DNA from: Polyodon spathula
Lineage: Eukaryota > Chordata > Actinopteri > Acipenseriformes > Polyodontidae
Length of the DNA stretch: 64,000 nt
Assembly: GCF_017654505.1 (NCBI RefSeq)
Contig: NC_054558.1
Coordinates: 9,980,798 to 10,044,797 of the forward strand
Direction of reading: 5' to 3'
Shown: in pieces, positions 24,966-34,967 of the stretch
Position numbering within the stretch: the stretch's first letter is position 1
How the letters are laid out: every line of letters starts with the position of its first letter
Made by a program: the position numbers and the translations under genes
Notes under the pieces: generated by a model
What the model was told of the DNA's origin: nothing
What the model saw: the letters and a program-made list of their open reading frames with translations, nothing else
Databases searched by the model: none

Positions 24966-25574
24966 GCTGCTATTTAAAAGGTATGTGATTCATTCAGATT
25001 AGTGTTTTGACTTACAGCTATGACAGAAGCAAGGATTTAAAAAATAAGTTTTAGTTTTTTCCTAATTTGAGAATATAATTCAGATTATTTGGTAACCTGT
25101 TTAACTGAAAGTTAAAAAAAAAAAAAAAAAATTAATAAATTGACATTTTTTTTTGGCTTATTATTATATTTGGCAGATCAACACCGGAGTGATATTTAGA
25201 AGGAGGGAGATTAACCTCAGAAGGTATCTCCCAAACAACCTGTTTCCTGGAAGCTAGACGTGAGACGCTATTGTCAATGTTGCAGCAATCCCATAAAGAA
25301 TAGTGAAGTGAATGAATTGTAAATAGTGGGTATGGTGATATGCTTTAGAATTAGTCTTCCATTAGCCCTGCCCCTACCCAAGTTCAGAGCGTCTTATTGC
25401 AGAGGCTTGAGCAGAGATCTTCTTAACAGTTTGAGAGAGGCTGAGGCTGACTGTGCATTTAGACAGGATAACAGCAATCAATGCAGATTGGAAGCTCCTC
25501 ATAATTTGCAGATTGTCCTTTTACAAGGTGTCTGTGTGACAGGGTTAAGACATGATCTCAGGATTTACAGAGAA
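24966..25574. other. no gene recognised
   Basis: AT-rich stretch with poly-A at 25113-25130. It ends at the inverted arm at the CR1 5' boundary. Confidence 0.35.
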
Positions 25575-25620
25575 GTCGCTTCCACTCGCTGTCTTCCCAG
25601 CGACAGCGAGTGGAAGCGAC
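25575..25620. repeat. 19-bp perfect inverted repeat at the CR1 5' boundary
   Basis: 25575-25593 is the exact reverse complement of 25602-25620, with an 8-nt spacer. The right arm belongs to the CR1 5'UTR unit ('gacagcgagtggaagcgac'). The left arm lies just outside the point where the second 5'UTR-bearing copy (47708) starts. It looks like a fold-back made when cDNA synthesis or second-strand priming ended. Confidence 0.85.
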
Positions 25621-26021
25621 AGCGAGTGGGAGAAGTACAGGCGTGGAAAAGTACAGAGCAGTTTAGAAGCAGTAAGGAGAAATTGCATCTTGAATTGTTT
25701 TAATCAGAAAACACAGGACATTGGGGAAACACAGTAGCAGCTCAAAGTCTAACAGCCGCGTGTGTTTTTCTGATAACAAACAAGCTGAAACTCGGAGCAG
25801 CTGATTCAAATTCAGCGCCGTTTTGAGACACGGGCGAGGGGAGAAGCCAACAGCACAGCAGAACAACGCAGTTAAACAAGGCAGTCTTCCCAGCGACAGC
25901 GAGTGGAAGCGACAGCGAGTGGGAGAAGTACAGGCATGGAAAAGTACAGAGCGGTTTAGAAGCAGTTTGAAAGCAGGTTGATGGCTGCAGAAGAAACTAA
26001 ACTTAAAAAAAAACCCTCAAC
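25591..26021 (+). promoter_or_regulatory. CR1 5'UTR with tandem 293-bp units
   Basis: A unit starting 'gtcttcccagcgacagcgag' begins at 25591 and again at 25884, a 293-bp period; the second unit is partial and leads into ORF1. The same arrangement with the same 293-bp period occurs at 47708/48001. Tandem 5' units in LINEs commonly act as internal promoters, so promoter activity is an inference. The unit is richer in GC and CpG than its surroundings. Confidence 0.7.
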
Positions 26022-26345
26022 ATGGTCTTCAAGCCAGTAATCTGTTGCACCTGCTTGATGTGGGAAATCCGAGAAAACCCAACGGAGCTAAACCAAGTGT
26101 GCGTAAAGTGCCGCGCGATCCAGGATTTGCATAAACTAGTAAGTATGCTAGAAATGGAGCTGGAAGAAGTGAGACAGCAACAGGATCTTGAGGAACTGGC
26201 ACACCCACAATTCATGGAAGTCTGCATCACCCCTAACAGACTGAAAGCCACCAGAGAGATAGAAGGTCAGAACAACTGGGTTCAGGTAGGCAGAAGCAGG
26301 AAAAAAAGAAACTTCCTCAAACACAACCACCAGAAATCAAAATAA
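26022..26345 (+). pseudogene. CR1 ORF1, N-terminal part (zinc-finger domain)
   Basis: A 107-codon frame starting MVFKPVICCTC. Cysteines in ICCTCLMW and VCVKCRAIQDL form a CxxC...CxxC zinc-binding domain like the PHD-like finger described in CR1 ORF1 proteins. A short Glu/Leu-rich helix (about 48-62, coiled-coil-like) follows, then a basic patch SRKKRN. At an A-run near 26295 the frame slips. In the next frame the protein continues (EIKITNKFESLQNFDEQ) toward 26475, where MIVGD begins the esterase and is cut by the LTR insertion. ORF1 proteins bind element RNA and may assist integration. Confidence 0.8.
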
Positions 26346-26480
26346 CCAACAAATTTGAGTCACTTCAGAATTTTGATGAGCAGAACCAACAACAAGAGAA
26401 TGAAAGGAACAACATCCAGGACCCCATTGACAGTGGTGACCAGTCAGCAAAAAGAAGGGAGGTCATGATTGTTGGGGACT

Positions 26481-27098
26481 TGTCACAAAGACGGCCAAGT
26501 GGGCGGCGTCAGAACCAGGAAGGAATGAAATATACAAAGACGATGATGTGAAATGAAATGATGATGGCGCTTGCTTGCGCCGGTTTATTGTAAAATAAAA
26601 CAGTTGAACAAACAGAAAACAACAGGACACGGCACTCTATGCCAAAATAAAAGAGACAAACAAAACGGACTAAACAAAACAAACAATGGACTAACAAACA
26701 AACACGGTGAGCAGATACTTTCTGTTATTATTATTGTTATTACTATATTATTTCCTCCATCTCTAATCCCGTTCTCAACTCACCGAACACCCAACCTCCA
26801 GTATGTGACAACGTGCATCTATATATACTGTTGTGCTGGGATTCAATTACTAATTATTCACTTGAATCCCAGCACTTGAGTTAATAAAGTGCAATTCCCC
26901 GTGCTCACATATTATTACATTTTACTTGCACGTGAAGTGCTGTGCAATCCTCGTGCCTAAATACACATGTACATTTTAAACACTCGTGTTACACAGACCC
27001 GTTTATATCCCGTGTACCAATGTCTATACACCAACATTTAAACACACCACATGCAACACATAACAGATAATATACACAGGGGTGGGAACTTTGTCACA
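26481..27098 (-). repeat. 3' LTR (minus-strand element)
   Basis: Plus-strand ends TGTCACAAAG...TTTGTCACA give TG...CA. On the minus strand a TATATATA word (26820-26827) precedes an AATAAA (26585-26590) by about 230 bp, matching a U3-R-U5 layout. A relative of its minus-strand 5' part is at 45879-46100. Confidence 0.9.
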
Positions 27099-27117
27099 TA
27101 TACCCCCTCCTGTGCAA
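27099..27117 (-). promoter_or_regulatory. polypurine tract candidate
   Basis: On the minus strand GGAGGGGG with flanking purines lies a few bases before the 3' LTR, the position where plus-strand DNA synthesis is primed. Confidence 0.55.
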
Positions 27118-27354
27118 AGCACACATGGCCTCAATGGCCACCTCCCCCCTTAAAAGCCCAAAAGTCCCACCCAAAGTCCTTGGCCAGGACCGGAGGCTTC
27201 CAGGGGCCCACAGGTCGTAATGCTGTCAGCAGCAATGCTGACAGCGGGGTAGCATTCTCCTGCCAGGGTAGTCCTAGCAGCGGAAAGGCTGCTTGGGGTG
27301 TGGTCTCCTGACCTTCCCCCTTCTTCGGCGCCGGCAGCTCCCCTTCGTGGGGCT

Positions 27355-27960
27355 TCAACCACAGTTCTTCCTGCAGGGAAGAAACTGCAGAGGGATCAGG
27401 TGCTCCTGCTGCTCTGCTCGTGCCGATGGAGGTAGCGGAGGCGGAGGCAGAGGCAGCTCCTGCTGCTCTGCGCCTGCCGGTGGAGGTGGTGGAGGCAGAG
27501 GCAGCTCCTGCTGCTCTGCGCCTGCTGGTGGAGGTGGCAGAGGCAGAGGCAGCTCCTGCTGCTCTACGCCTGCCGGTGGAGGTGACGGAGGCAGAAGCAG
27601 CTCCTGCTGCTCTGCTCCTGCCCATGGAGGTGGGAGCGGCGTGTAGTCTCCTGGTGGTGGAGGTGGGAGCGGCATGTAGTCTCCCCTTGTTACAGGGGAC
27701 TGGTGCGGCTCTCCCTCACTTGCAGGAGACTGGTGCGGCTCTGGAGACAGCGGTGGGACCTCTGCCTTCCTCTTCTGCGGCAGTTCCTCCTCTCCCTCTT
27801 GGTAGGGGCAGCGGAAGGGACAGTTGGCAAAGAGAGGGTCCTGGTTGCAGAGGAGGCACCCCGGCAAGGACTGGTTACATCGCCGGGGATGTCTGGCCCT
27901 TAGGCAGCACTCCTCCTCCCTGTCGCTCACCTCTTTATCCTCTTTCCTGCTTCTCCCCAT
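27355..27960 (-). CDS. gag-like protein fragment with proline-rich repeats
   Basis: About 201 codons from the Met at 27960 (MGRSRKEDKEV); the frame is open upstream to the primer-binding site but that part is lysine-rich translation of poly-T tracts. Features in order: a basic/acidic leader, a cysteine-rich segment with CLLCNQDPLFANC, which resembles a nucleocapsid zinc knuckle (CxxC...C) but lacks the usual His, then Glu/Pro-rich sequence and four or five repeats of AEQQELPLPPPP. No capsid, protease or polymerase follows. The likely role was RNA packaging or a structural tether for trans-mobilisation. GC content is far above the surroundings because of the repeats. Confidence 0.55.
   Translation of the reverse strand: MGRSRKEDKEVSDREEECCLRARHPRRCNQSLPGCLLCNQDPLFANCPFRCPYQEGEEELPQKRKAEVPPLSPEPHQSPASEGEPHQSPVTRGDYMPLPPPPPGDYTPLPPPWAGAEQQELLLPPSPPPAGVEQQELPLPLPPPPAGAEQQELPLPPPPPPAGAEQQELPLPPPPLPPSARAEQQEHLIPLQFLPCRKNCG
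27425..27625. repeat. about 50-bp tandem repeat inside the gag-like frame
   Basis: Units containing 'gctcctgctgctctgcgcct' plus a GGTGGAGG stretch repeat four to five times with lengths of 48-54 bp, coding the AEQQELPLPPPP peptide repeats on the minus strand. Repeat changes keep the minus-strand frame open. Confidence 0.85.
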
Positions 27961-28056
27961 TTCTTTCTTTTTTTTTTTTTTTTGTAATCCAAAGACGCCC
28001 TTTTTTTTTTTTTTTCCACACAAAAAACCTCTCCTGGTCTGACGCTGGGAGGCGCT

Positions 28057-28078
28057 GTTAAATCCCACGCAGGACACC
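28057..28078 (-). promoter_or_regulatory. primer-binding site, tRNA-Leu-like
   Basis: Read on the minus strand, TGGTGTCCTGCGTGGGATT starts three bases past the 5' LTR. TGGTGTC...GTGGGATT fits the complement of the 3' end of vertebrate tRNA-Leu with a few mismatches in the middle. The primer assignment is from memory of tRNA sequences. Confidence 0.6.
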
Positions 28079-28081
28079 ACG

Positions 28082-28673
28082 TGTCACAAAGACGGCCAAG
28101 TGGGCGGCGTCAGAACCAGGAAGGAATGAAATATACAAAGACGATGATGTGAAATGAAATGATGATGGCGCTTGCTTGCGCTGGTTTATTGTAGAATAAA
28201 ACAGTTGAACAAACAGAAAACAACAGGACACGGCACTCTATGCCAAAATAAAAGAGACAAACAAAACGGACTAGACAGACAAACACGGTGAGCAGATACT
28301 TTCTGTTATTATTATTATTATTATCATACTTATTTCCTCCATCTCCAATCCTGTTCTCCACTCACCGAACACCCAACCTCCAGTATGTGACAACGTGCAT
28401 CTATATATACTGTTGTGCTGGGATTCAATTACTAATTATTCACTTGAATCCCAGCACGTGAGTTAATAAAGTGCAATTCCCTGTGCTCACATATTATTAC
28501 ATTTTACTTGCACGTGAAGTGCTGTGCAATCCTCGTGCCTAAATACACATATACATTTTAAACACTCGTGTTACACAGACCCGTTTATATCCCGTGTACC
28601 AATGTCTATACACCAACATTTAAACACACAACATATAACAGATAATAAACACAGGGGTGGGCACTTTGTCACA
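28082..28673 (-). repeat. 5' LTR (minus-strand element)
   Basis: The partner of 26481-27098, 592 bp, with the same termini; it lacks about 20 bp next to 'cggacta' and shows scattered substitutions. It holds a (TTA)n near 28306-28322. The GGACT duplication follows immediately. Confidence 0.9.
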
Positions 28674-29166
28674 GGACTCCATATTGAGAAACACAGCAAG
28701 TTCAATTCGCAGTTTGGACCCCCTTACTACAACAGTGTGCTGCCTTCTGGGAGCCTCGGTCAAGCATATCACTGAGAACGTGAACATGCTCCTAGACCGT
28801 ACAGGAGACGACCCGGTAGTAGTCGTCCACATCGGTACAAACAACATTGGAAGAGACAGACCAAAATCCCTGCAAAACAAATTCAGAGAGCTAGGAAGGA
28901 AATTAAAAGAGAAAACCAAAACTGTGGTATTTTCTGGTATACTACCGGCACCTTGCAAAGGACCATATGGACAGCTGGAAATAATTAATCAAAACGCATG
29001 GCTGAAGATGTGGTGCACACAGGAAGGCTTCACCTATCTTGATCATTGGACCACATTCTACAACGAGGACTATCTGTATAGACGGGATGGACTGCACTTA
29101 AATAACAAAGGAACCAGTCTACTTGGAGAAAAGATCCTCGAGCAGGTTCAGAAGCATTTAAACTAG
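28674..29166 (+). pseudogene. CR1 ORF1, C-terminal part (SGNH-type esterase)
   Basis: After the LTR insertion ORF1 resumes with SILRN, which completes VGDSILRN, the GDS block of SGNH/GDSL hydrolases. Further blocks are HIGTNNIGRD (GxxN block) and DGLHLNNKG near the end (catalytic Asp and His). The stop lies at 29164-29166 after VQKHLN. CR1-type ORF1 proteins with a PHD-like finger and an esterase are established; the esterase is thought to act on lipid esters, possibly at membranes. Here the catalytic Ser codon itself is split, so no esterase can be made. Confidence 0.85.
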
Positions 29167-29235
29167 AAAGGAAAGGGGGAGAAATCAACAAAAAAACAGA
29201 AGGGAGACCACATTAAAATAAGAACAACAACTCAG

Positions 29236-30074
29236 ATAAGACAACCATTAAATGTATTTATCTAAATGCTAGAAGTATCAGAAACAAAATTCTAGAACTT
29301 GAAGCTACTGCACTAACAGGTAACTATGATGTGATAGGTGTTACAGAAACGTAGTTGTCTGAGAGTGATGGGGACGAATATAATATTTGTGGGTATACAC
29401 TGTATAGGAAAGACAGGCAGGACAGAAGAGGAGGAGAGGTAGCGCTATACATAAGAAACAGTCTTGAAGCCCAGGTGTTAAACCTGGACAAAGAAAATAA
29501 AACCGAATCAATATGGGTCAGAATAACAGACAAAAATTCAAAGGGCATAGTAATAGGAGCATGCTATAGACCGCCAGATTCAGACGTTGAGCAAAATAAT
29601 CTGTTATACAATGACATTAAAAATGCGTGTAGCAAAGGAGAAGCCATACTAATGGGGGATTTCAACTTCCCCCATATAAAATGGGAAAACCCGGTGGGTA
29701 GCACGAAGGATGAAATTGAAATGGTGGAAATTACAAATGACTGCTTCCTAACACAATTTGTCAAGGCACCGACTAGAGGGGAGGCATGCCTTGATTTAGT
29801 CTTTTCAAATAACGAAGATAGAATAATTAAAACAGAGGTCAGAGAACCACTGGCAAACTCAGACCACAACATGGTCTCATTTGAAGTGTTTTTTAAAACC
29901 CCAAAAGTAATGACTAAAGCTAAGGTTTACAATTTTAGAAAAGCAAACTATGAAGGCATGAAAGAAAGACTAACAGAAGTAGATTGGAGTAAAATAGAGA
30001 AAACAACCACAGAAGAAGGATGGTTGTTCTTCAAAAATGTAGTACTAGAGGCGCAAAACAATTACATCCCTTAA
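29236..30074 (+). pseudogene. CR1 ORF2, endonuclease domain
   Basis: The frame begins near 29215 without an ATG (KCIYLNARSIRNKI...) and runs to a TAA at 30072-30074, with one internal TAG at 29352-29354 where GVTET should be followed by Trp. APE-type endonuclease motifs: LNARSIRNK (Asn), GVTET (Glu), GACYRPPDS, ILMGDFNFPHI (Asp/Asn) and SDHNMVSF near the end (Asp/His). It nicks target DNA to start reverse transcription. The TAA after NNYIP is present at the same codon in copy C (49640-49642). Confidence 0.85.
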
Positions 30075-32008
30075 GTAGACAAATCTAAACGTAAAACTAA
30101 ATTGCCAAAATGGTTTAATAGATCAATTAAAAAAAATATTCAGCGAAAAAAGGCACTTTACAGAGCATTAAAAAAGGACCAAAAAGAAAGTACGCAGAAA
30201 GAGTACACGGAACTGCAAACGCAAGTCAAAAAGGAAGTTAGAAAGGCCAAGAGAGAAATAGAAATGAACATTGCTAAGGGAGCTAAAACCAATTCCAAAA
30301 TGTTTTTCCAATATTACAACAGCAAGAGAACATTCAAAGAGGAGATTAAATGTTTAAGAGATACAAATGGCAAAATCATAGATGAAGAAAAAAAATAGCA
30401 AATATATTAAATGATTACTTTTCACAAGTTTTTACAAAGGAAGATACTGACAACATGCCCCACATGTCATCCAGTTCCTATCCAGTTTTAAATAACTTTA
30501 GCATAACTGAGGCAGAAGTGTTAAAGGGACTAGGAGCTCTTAAAATAAACAAATCCCCTGGGCTGGATGAGATCCTCCCAATAGTACTCAAAGAAATGAA
30601 AGAAGTAATTTACAAACCGCTAACCAAGATCATGCAGCAGTCTCTTGACACAGGGGTGGTACCGACAGACTGGAAAATTGCAAACGTAATACCGATCCAC
30701 AAAAAGGGAAACAAAACTGAACCAGGTAACTACAGACCAGTAAGCCTGACTTCTATTATATGCAAACTTATGGAAACTATAATAAGATCCAAAATGGAAA
30801 ATTACCTATATGGTAACAGGGTCCTGGGAGACAGTCAACATGGTTTTAGAAAAGGGAGATCGTGTCTAACTAACTTGCTTGATTTTTTTGAGGATGCAAC
30901 ATCGATAATAGATAATTGCAAAGCATATGACATGGTTTATTTAGATTTCCAGAAAGCTTTTGACAAAGTCCCGCATAAAAGATTAATTCTCAAACTGAAC
31001 GCAGTTGGGATTCAAGGAAACACATGTACATGGATTAGGGAGTGGTTAACATGTAGAAAACAGAAAGCACTGATTAGAGGAAAAACCTCAGAATGGAGTG
31101 TGGTAACCAGTGGTGTACCACAGGGATCAGTATTAGGTCCTCTGCTATTCCTAATCTACATTAATGATTTAGATTCTGGTATAGTAAGCAAACTTGTTAA
31201 ATTTGCAGACGACACAAAAGTAGGAGGAGTGGCAAACACTGTTGCAGCAGCAAAGGTCATTCAAAATGATCTAGACAAGATTCAGAACTGGGCAGACACA
31301 TGGCAAATGACATTTAATAGAGAAAAGTGTAAGGTACTGCACGCAGGAAATAAAAATGTACATTATAAATATCATATGGAAGATATTGAAATTGGAGAAG
31401 GAATCTATGAAAAAGACCTAGGAGTTTTTGTTGACTCAGAAATGTCTTCATCTAGACAATGTGGGGAAGCTATAAAAAAGGCTAACAAGATGCTTGGATA
31501 CATTGTGAAAAGTGTTGAATTTAAATCAAGGGAAGTAATGTTAAAACTGTACAATGCACTAGTAAGACCTCATCTTGAATATTGTGTGCAGTTCTGGTCA
31601 CCTCGCTATAAAAAAGATATTGCTGCTCTAGAAAGAGTGCAAAGAAGAGCGACCAGAATTATTCCGGGCTTAAAAGGCATGTCATATGCAGACAGGCTAA
31701 AAGAATTGAATCTGTTCAGTCTTGAACAAAGAAGACTATGTGGCGACCTAATTCAAGCATTCAGAATTCTAAAAGGTATTGACAGTGTCGACCCAAGGGA
31801 CTTTTTCAGCCTGAAAAAAGAAACAAGGACCAGGGGTCACAAATGGAGTTTAGAAAAAGGGGCATTCAGAACAGAAAATAGGAGACACTTTTTTACACAG
31901 AGAATTGTGAGGGTCTGGAATCAACTCCCCAGTAATGTTGTTGAAGCTGACACCCTGGGATCCTTCAAGAAGCTGCTTGATGAGATTTTAGGATCAATAA
32001 GCTACTAA
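30075..32008 (+). pseudogene. CR1 ORF2, linker and reverse transcriptase
   Basis: After the TAA the same frame continues through a Lys-rich linker (MPKWFNRSIKKNIQRKKALY at 30102) to an A-run at 30388-30395 with eight A's, one short of the nine in copy A; the frame shifts there. The RT frame then runs 30455-32008 (517 codons from its first Met) with YRPVSLTSI, VYLDFQKAFDKVPH, GVPQGSVLGPLLF and FADDT, and the FFTQRIVRVWNQLP C-terminal block. The catalytic residues are intact, although 'GLDE' replaces 'GPDE' near the start relative to copies A and C. Confidence 0.88.
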
Positions 32009-32080
32009 CAAGCAAACGAGCAAGATGGGCCGAATGGCCTCCTCTCGTTTGTAAACTTTCTTATGTTCTTATGTTCTTAA
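32009..32080 (+). promoter_or_regulatory. CR1 3'UTR hairpin and 8-bp tail
   Basis: AAACGAG at 32013 and CTCGTTT at 32043 form outer arms, with GGCC-GAAT-GGCC inside. TTATGTTC repeats follow. The same arrangement is found in all CR1 3' ends of the window, which fits a recognition structure for the reverse transcriptase. Confidence 0.75.
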
Positions 32081-33509
32081 GTATGGAACAGCACTACAAG
32101 AAAATATGCTGAACTATATTTAAAAATGCCTGTGGGTCAAGTTGTTGTTTTTCAAAGCAGCCTGATAAATATAAATAGGATGTAATCTGTGAGACCTGTC
32201 AGAGACAGGGCTGGCAGCATCATAGTTCACTAAGCAAAGCTCTATTTCCAGTGCAAGCACATCTTTTGCTAGAATCACATCTTTATATTTAAACATCAAT
32301 ATGCTTCTCTGTGCTCCCAGTAAGAGAGAGTAAACACCCTCTTCACACTATCTAAGAAACGCACGACCAGGTAGCTTTATAGGAAACGAGACTGTATTGA
32401 GTATGCATTGTATAGGGTTTGAGTACCTTAATCAAGTTACAATCAACAGTCACTAGATAATATACTCTTTCACAAAGGCAAACATGGTTTTATGTTGTCA
32501 TTATGAACATAAATACAAATAACTTTCTTTCCTTCTTCGTTATTAAGACAACATTGTTTATCTTTTTTAATTCCCCATGTAATCTATTCTCTGTCACTGA
32601 TGTGAATATTGCAACAATGCATATTCACGTGCTCAGTTATGCTGTTGGTAAATGGAGCAATGTGATTGGCTAGGGGTAGTGATGATTTATAACCTGTCTC
32701 TGCTTTTGCATCCAGGGAGCAGTCTGATTGGAAAGGGTGAATCAGGCACTGTGAATATTTAATTTTGGTTTGAGTTGAGCCTGTCAGTTGTTTGTCTTTG
32801 TATTGTTTTATTTTTTGAGGGTGTTGAATGTATCCTGTCAGTGGGTTAGATGATCATTGAAATGGCTCTCCTCTAATGACAGAAGCTTTATTTGAATGCT
32901 AAGCAGCATGAGAACCTTTTACACTGTACCTGTCTTCTAGAACACGACAGAAATAAAATGTGAATACTTTAATAAATTGTACCTAAATGCTTAAAAAGCT
33001 TATTTCATTTGAATATTCTCTTTTGTTTTGTTGTTTTATGTGTCTTCAAGATAAAAACAAAACAACCATGTTTTTATGTTTCTTTTAGTATTTCTAAATT
33101 CAGTACTATACAACTAAAAAACTATGGATGAATAACAAAACAAAAAACTAGCATGTGTGTTGTGTGTTGCATGTTTCCTTTCCACTTAAAGTCTAAGCTG
33201 CACTTTGTGTAACGAACCATGTCATTGTATAATTGCATCCTAATGATCCTCTTATAACTCATTTACTTCATTATTTAAAAGAAAATAAATGATAAAGTGC
33301 CATCTGGGATTTCTTTTACTAGGGTCTATTTATCATTTTAACAATGCGGCTGCCCTTGGATAGGACAGTTACTAACACATTTATGATTAAGAATTTAGCA
33401 CCTGGGCAGACTGCATTGGTGTATCTATAACTGTACAATTAGTCTGAAAAAGAACAAAGTATCACAGCTATTCTAGAAAGAATGTAATGTAATGCCACTG
33501 GGACTAGGA

Positions 33510-33510
33510 A

Positions 33511-33589
<79 letters not shown>
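33510..33589. repeat. (TA)n microsatellite, interrupted
   Basis: TA repeats with two 'TAATA' interruptions that split the tract into blocks. Confidence 0.95.
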
Positions 33590-33590
<1 letters not shown>

Positions 33591-34170
33591 GGTTTATAAC
33601 ACGTGGTGAGTACTCGTATATTCTATTACAAAGTTTAAAAAATTAATAATAATTAATTATTAATAATAATATTGCTCTCTCTCTTTCTCTCTCTCTCTCG
33701 CTCTCTTTTCAAGGATGGTATATACAGGGAAAAAGTTCAATTCTGTGGGTTCAGGATAAATCCGAAAACCCTGAACAATTTTTTTGGCTTTGTCCCCAAG
33801 CCTCATTACTTTACATAGACGCACACATACTGTATAGTTAAACACTGAGAAAGGGCTGATGGTTAATTCTTTGGCGAATACTACTTCACTACATATATTA
33901 ATTTTGATGGCAATTACACTTTAACACAAAGACACAGACAAAGCCTTATTAAACTGTTTGCCTGATCTTATTAAATTGAGTTTATTTAAGTGCTGTTGAA
34001 CAAATACAGTTGCAACTTATTTCTAAATTGTGCTTTTAATTGAATTGCAATGAAATATCTGTCCAGTTGTCAATCTGCCTATACAGACATCACTGTATCT
34101 CTTTTAAACATGGTCAATTCAATGGATACCTCAGAAAATCAATGGAATTTAAAACAAGAAAATGAATTGT

Positions 34171-34173
<3 letters not shown>

Positions 34174-34255
<82 letters not shown>
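34174..34255. repeat. (TA)n microsatellite
   Basis: About 41 uninterrupted TA dinucleotides. Confidence 0.98.
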
Positions 34256-34258
<3 letters not shown>

Positions 34259-34967
34259 GGCACAGGAGGGGTATCTAGAGTGTACAATACTACAGACTCT
34301 AAGATGGTACCAGAAACAATTGGAGGTTGCTTGAGTTTAAATACAGCGCTTGCATCAAAGTGTGAAACTTCAATTCTCAGGATCACTAGCGAAGGCAACC
34401 ACTGCCTTATGGGTATGGGGGGCAGGTTTAAAAAGCTGGCTGAACTAGCAGAAGGGGAAGTGAAGGAGAAGTAAGGTGAAAGCAAGAGAAGACGAGAGTG
34501 GAAATGCAATACACCCCTTGAGTATCCAAAGGCAGGTTCGATTCTAAACAAGCAGTCGGGATCAAAACTTCTAAACAGTAGTAAGGAAAGTTATAACCGT
34601 TAATTCCTGGATGAATGGATGTCTTTGTGGAATACTGTTGTGGTATGTTTTTAAAACAAGCTGAGTGGATGCATGTGCTGTGTTTGTTAAAGTCCAGCAA
34701 CCAGGCTTTACAATGAAACAAAAAGGAGTGACACAGTGTTAAATATTGCAAACACTAACCAGTGCAGCAGTATTCTCTTTGTATCTCCTGAAAAGAGAAC
34801 CGTGTGCAATGTACAGTGCAGTACTCCAACGAGCACGTGGGGCAGCGCTGGATGTGTGTTATCTTCACTACTTACCTGACAGTTCTGAGCTCACTGCGCC
34901 TTCTGGTGGACGATCCAAGAACCCTGTAAAAGAAAGAGGAAGCCTAGCGAAAAGCAAATCCAGAGTT

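Larger units (their letters stand above)
26476..28678 (-). mobile_element. non-autonomous LTR retrotransposon inserted in CR1 ORF1
   Basis: Two LTRs (618 and 592 bp) flank 983 bp of internal sequence; the 5-bp target duplication GGACT lies at 26476-26480 and 28674-28678. Orientation is minus: a primer-binding-site-like sequence follows the right-hand LTR and a purine-rich tract precedes the left-hand one, and TATA-like and AATAAA words read on the minus strand. The interior codes only a gag-like fragment, with no protease, RT or integrase, so mobility must have come from a partner element. LTR identity is high apart from a roughly 20-bp indel, so the insertion is fairly young. I cannot assign the superfamily with certainty; Gypsy is likeliest. 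Confidence 0.88.
25575..32080 (+). mobile_element. near full-length CR1 LINE, copy B, interrupted by an LTR element
   Basis: A complete-looking CR1 non-LTR retrotransposon: tandem 5'UTR (25591-26021), ORF1 (zinc finger and esterase), ORF2 (endonuclease, RT, C-terminal region), 3'UTR hairpin and TTATGTTC tail. Removing the 2.2-kb LTR insertion with one duplicated GGACT leaves about 4.3 kb. It is inactive: the insertion splits ORF1, ORF1 is frameshifted in an A-run near 26295, and ORF2 carries TAG at 29352-29354, TAA at 30072-30074 and a one-base loss in the A-run at 30388-30395. Confidence 0.92.
32081..34967. other. no gene recognised; TA- and TC-rich tracts
   Basis: AT-rich intergenic sequence with (TA)n at 33510-33589 and 34174-34255 and a (CT)n at 33674-33706. 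The frames at 34114-34551 and 34746-35081 show no family motif; the second runs into the DIRS terminal repeat. Confidence 0.4.

Noticed and set aside
25326..25703. 125-codon plus-strand frame
   Set aside because: It runs from unique sequence through the hairpin into the CR1 5'UTR, so it is a chance frame across an insertion boundary.
27420..28061. 213-codon plus-strand frame with Ala/Pro/Glu repeats
   Set aside because: It is the opposite strand of the gag-like repeat frame and runs through poly-T tracts; element orientation (primer-binding site, polypurine tract) is minus.
29564..29872. 102-codon minus-strand frame
   Set aside because: Antisense shadow of the CR1 endonuclease; the same shadow appears at 49812-50084.
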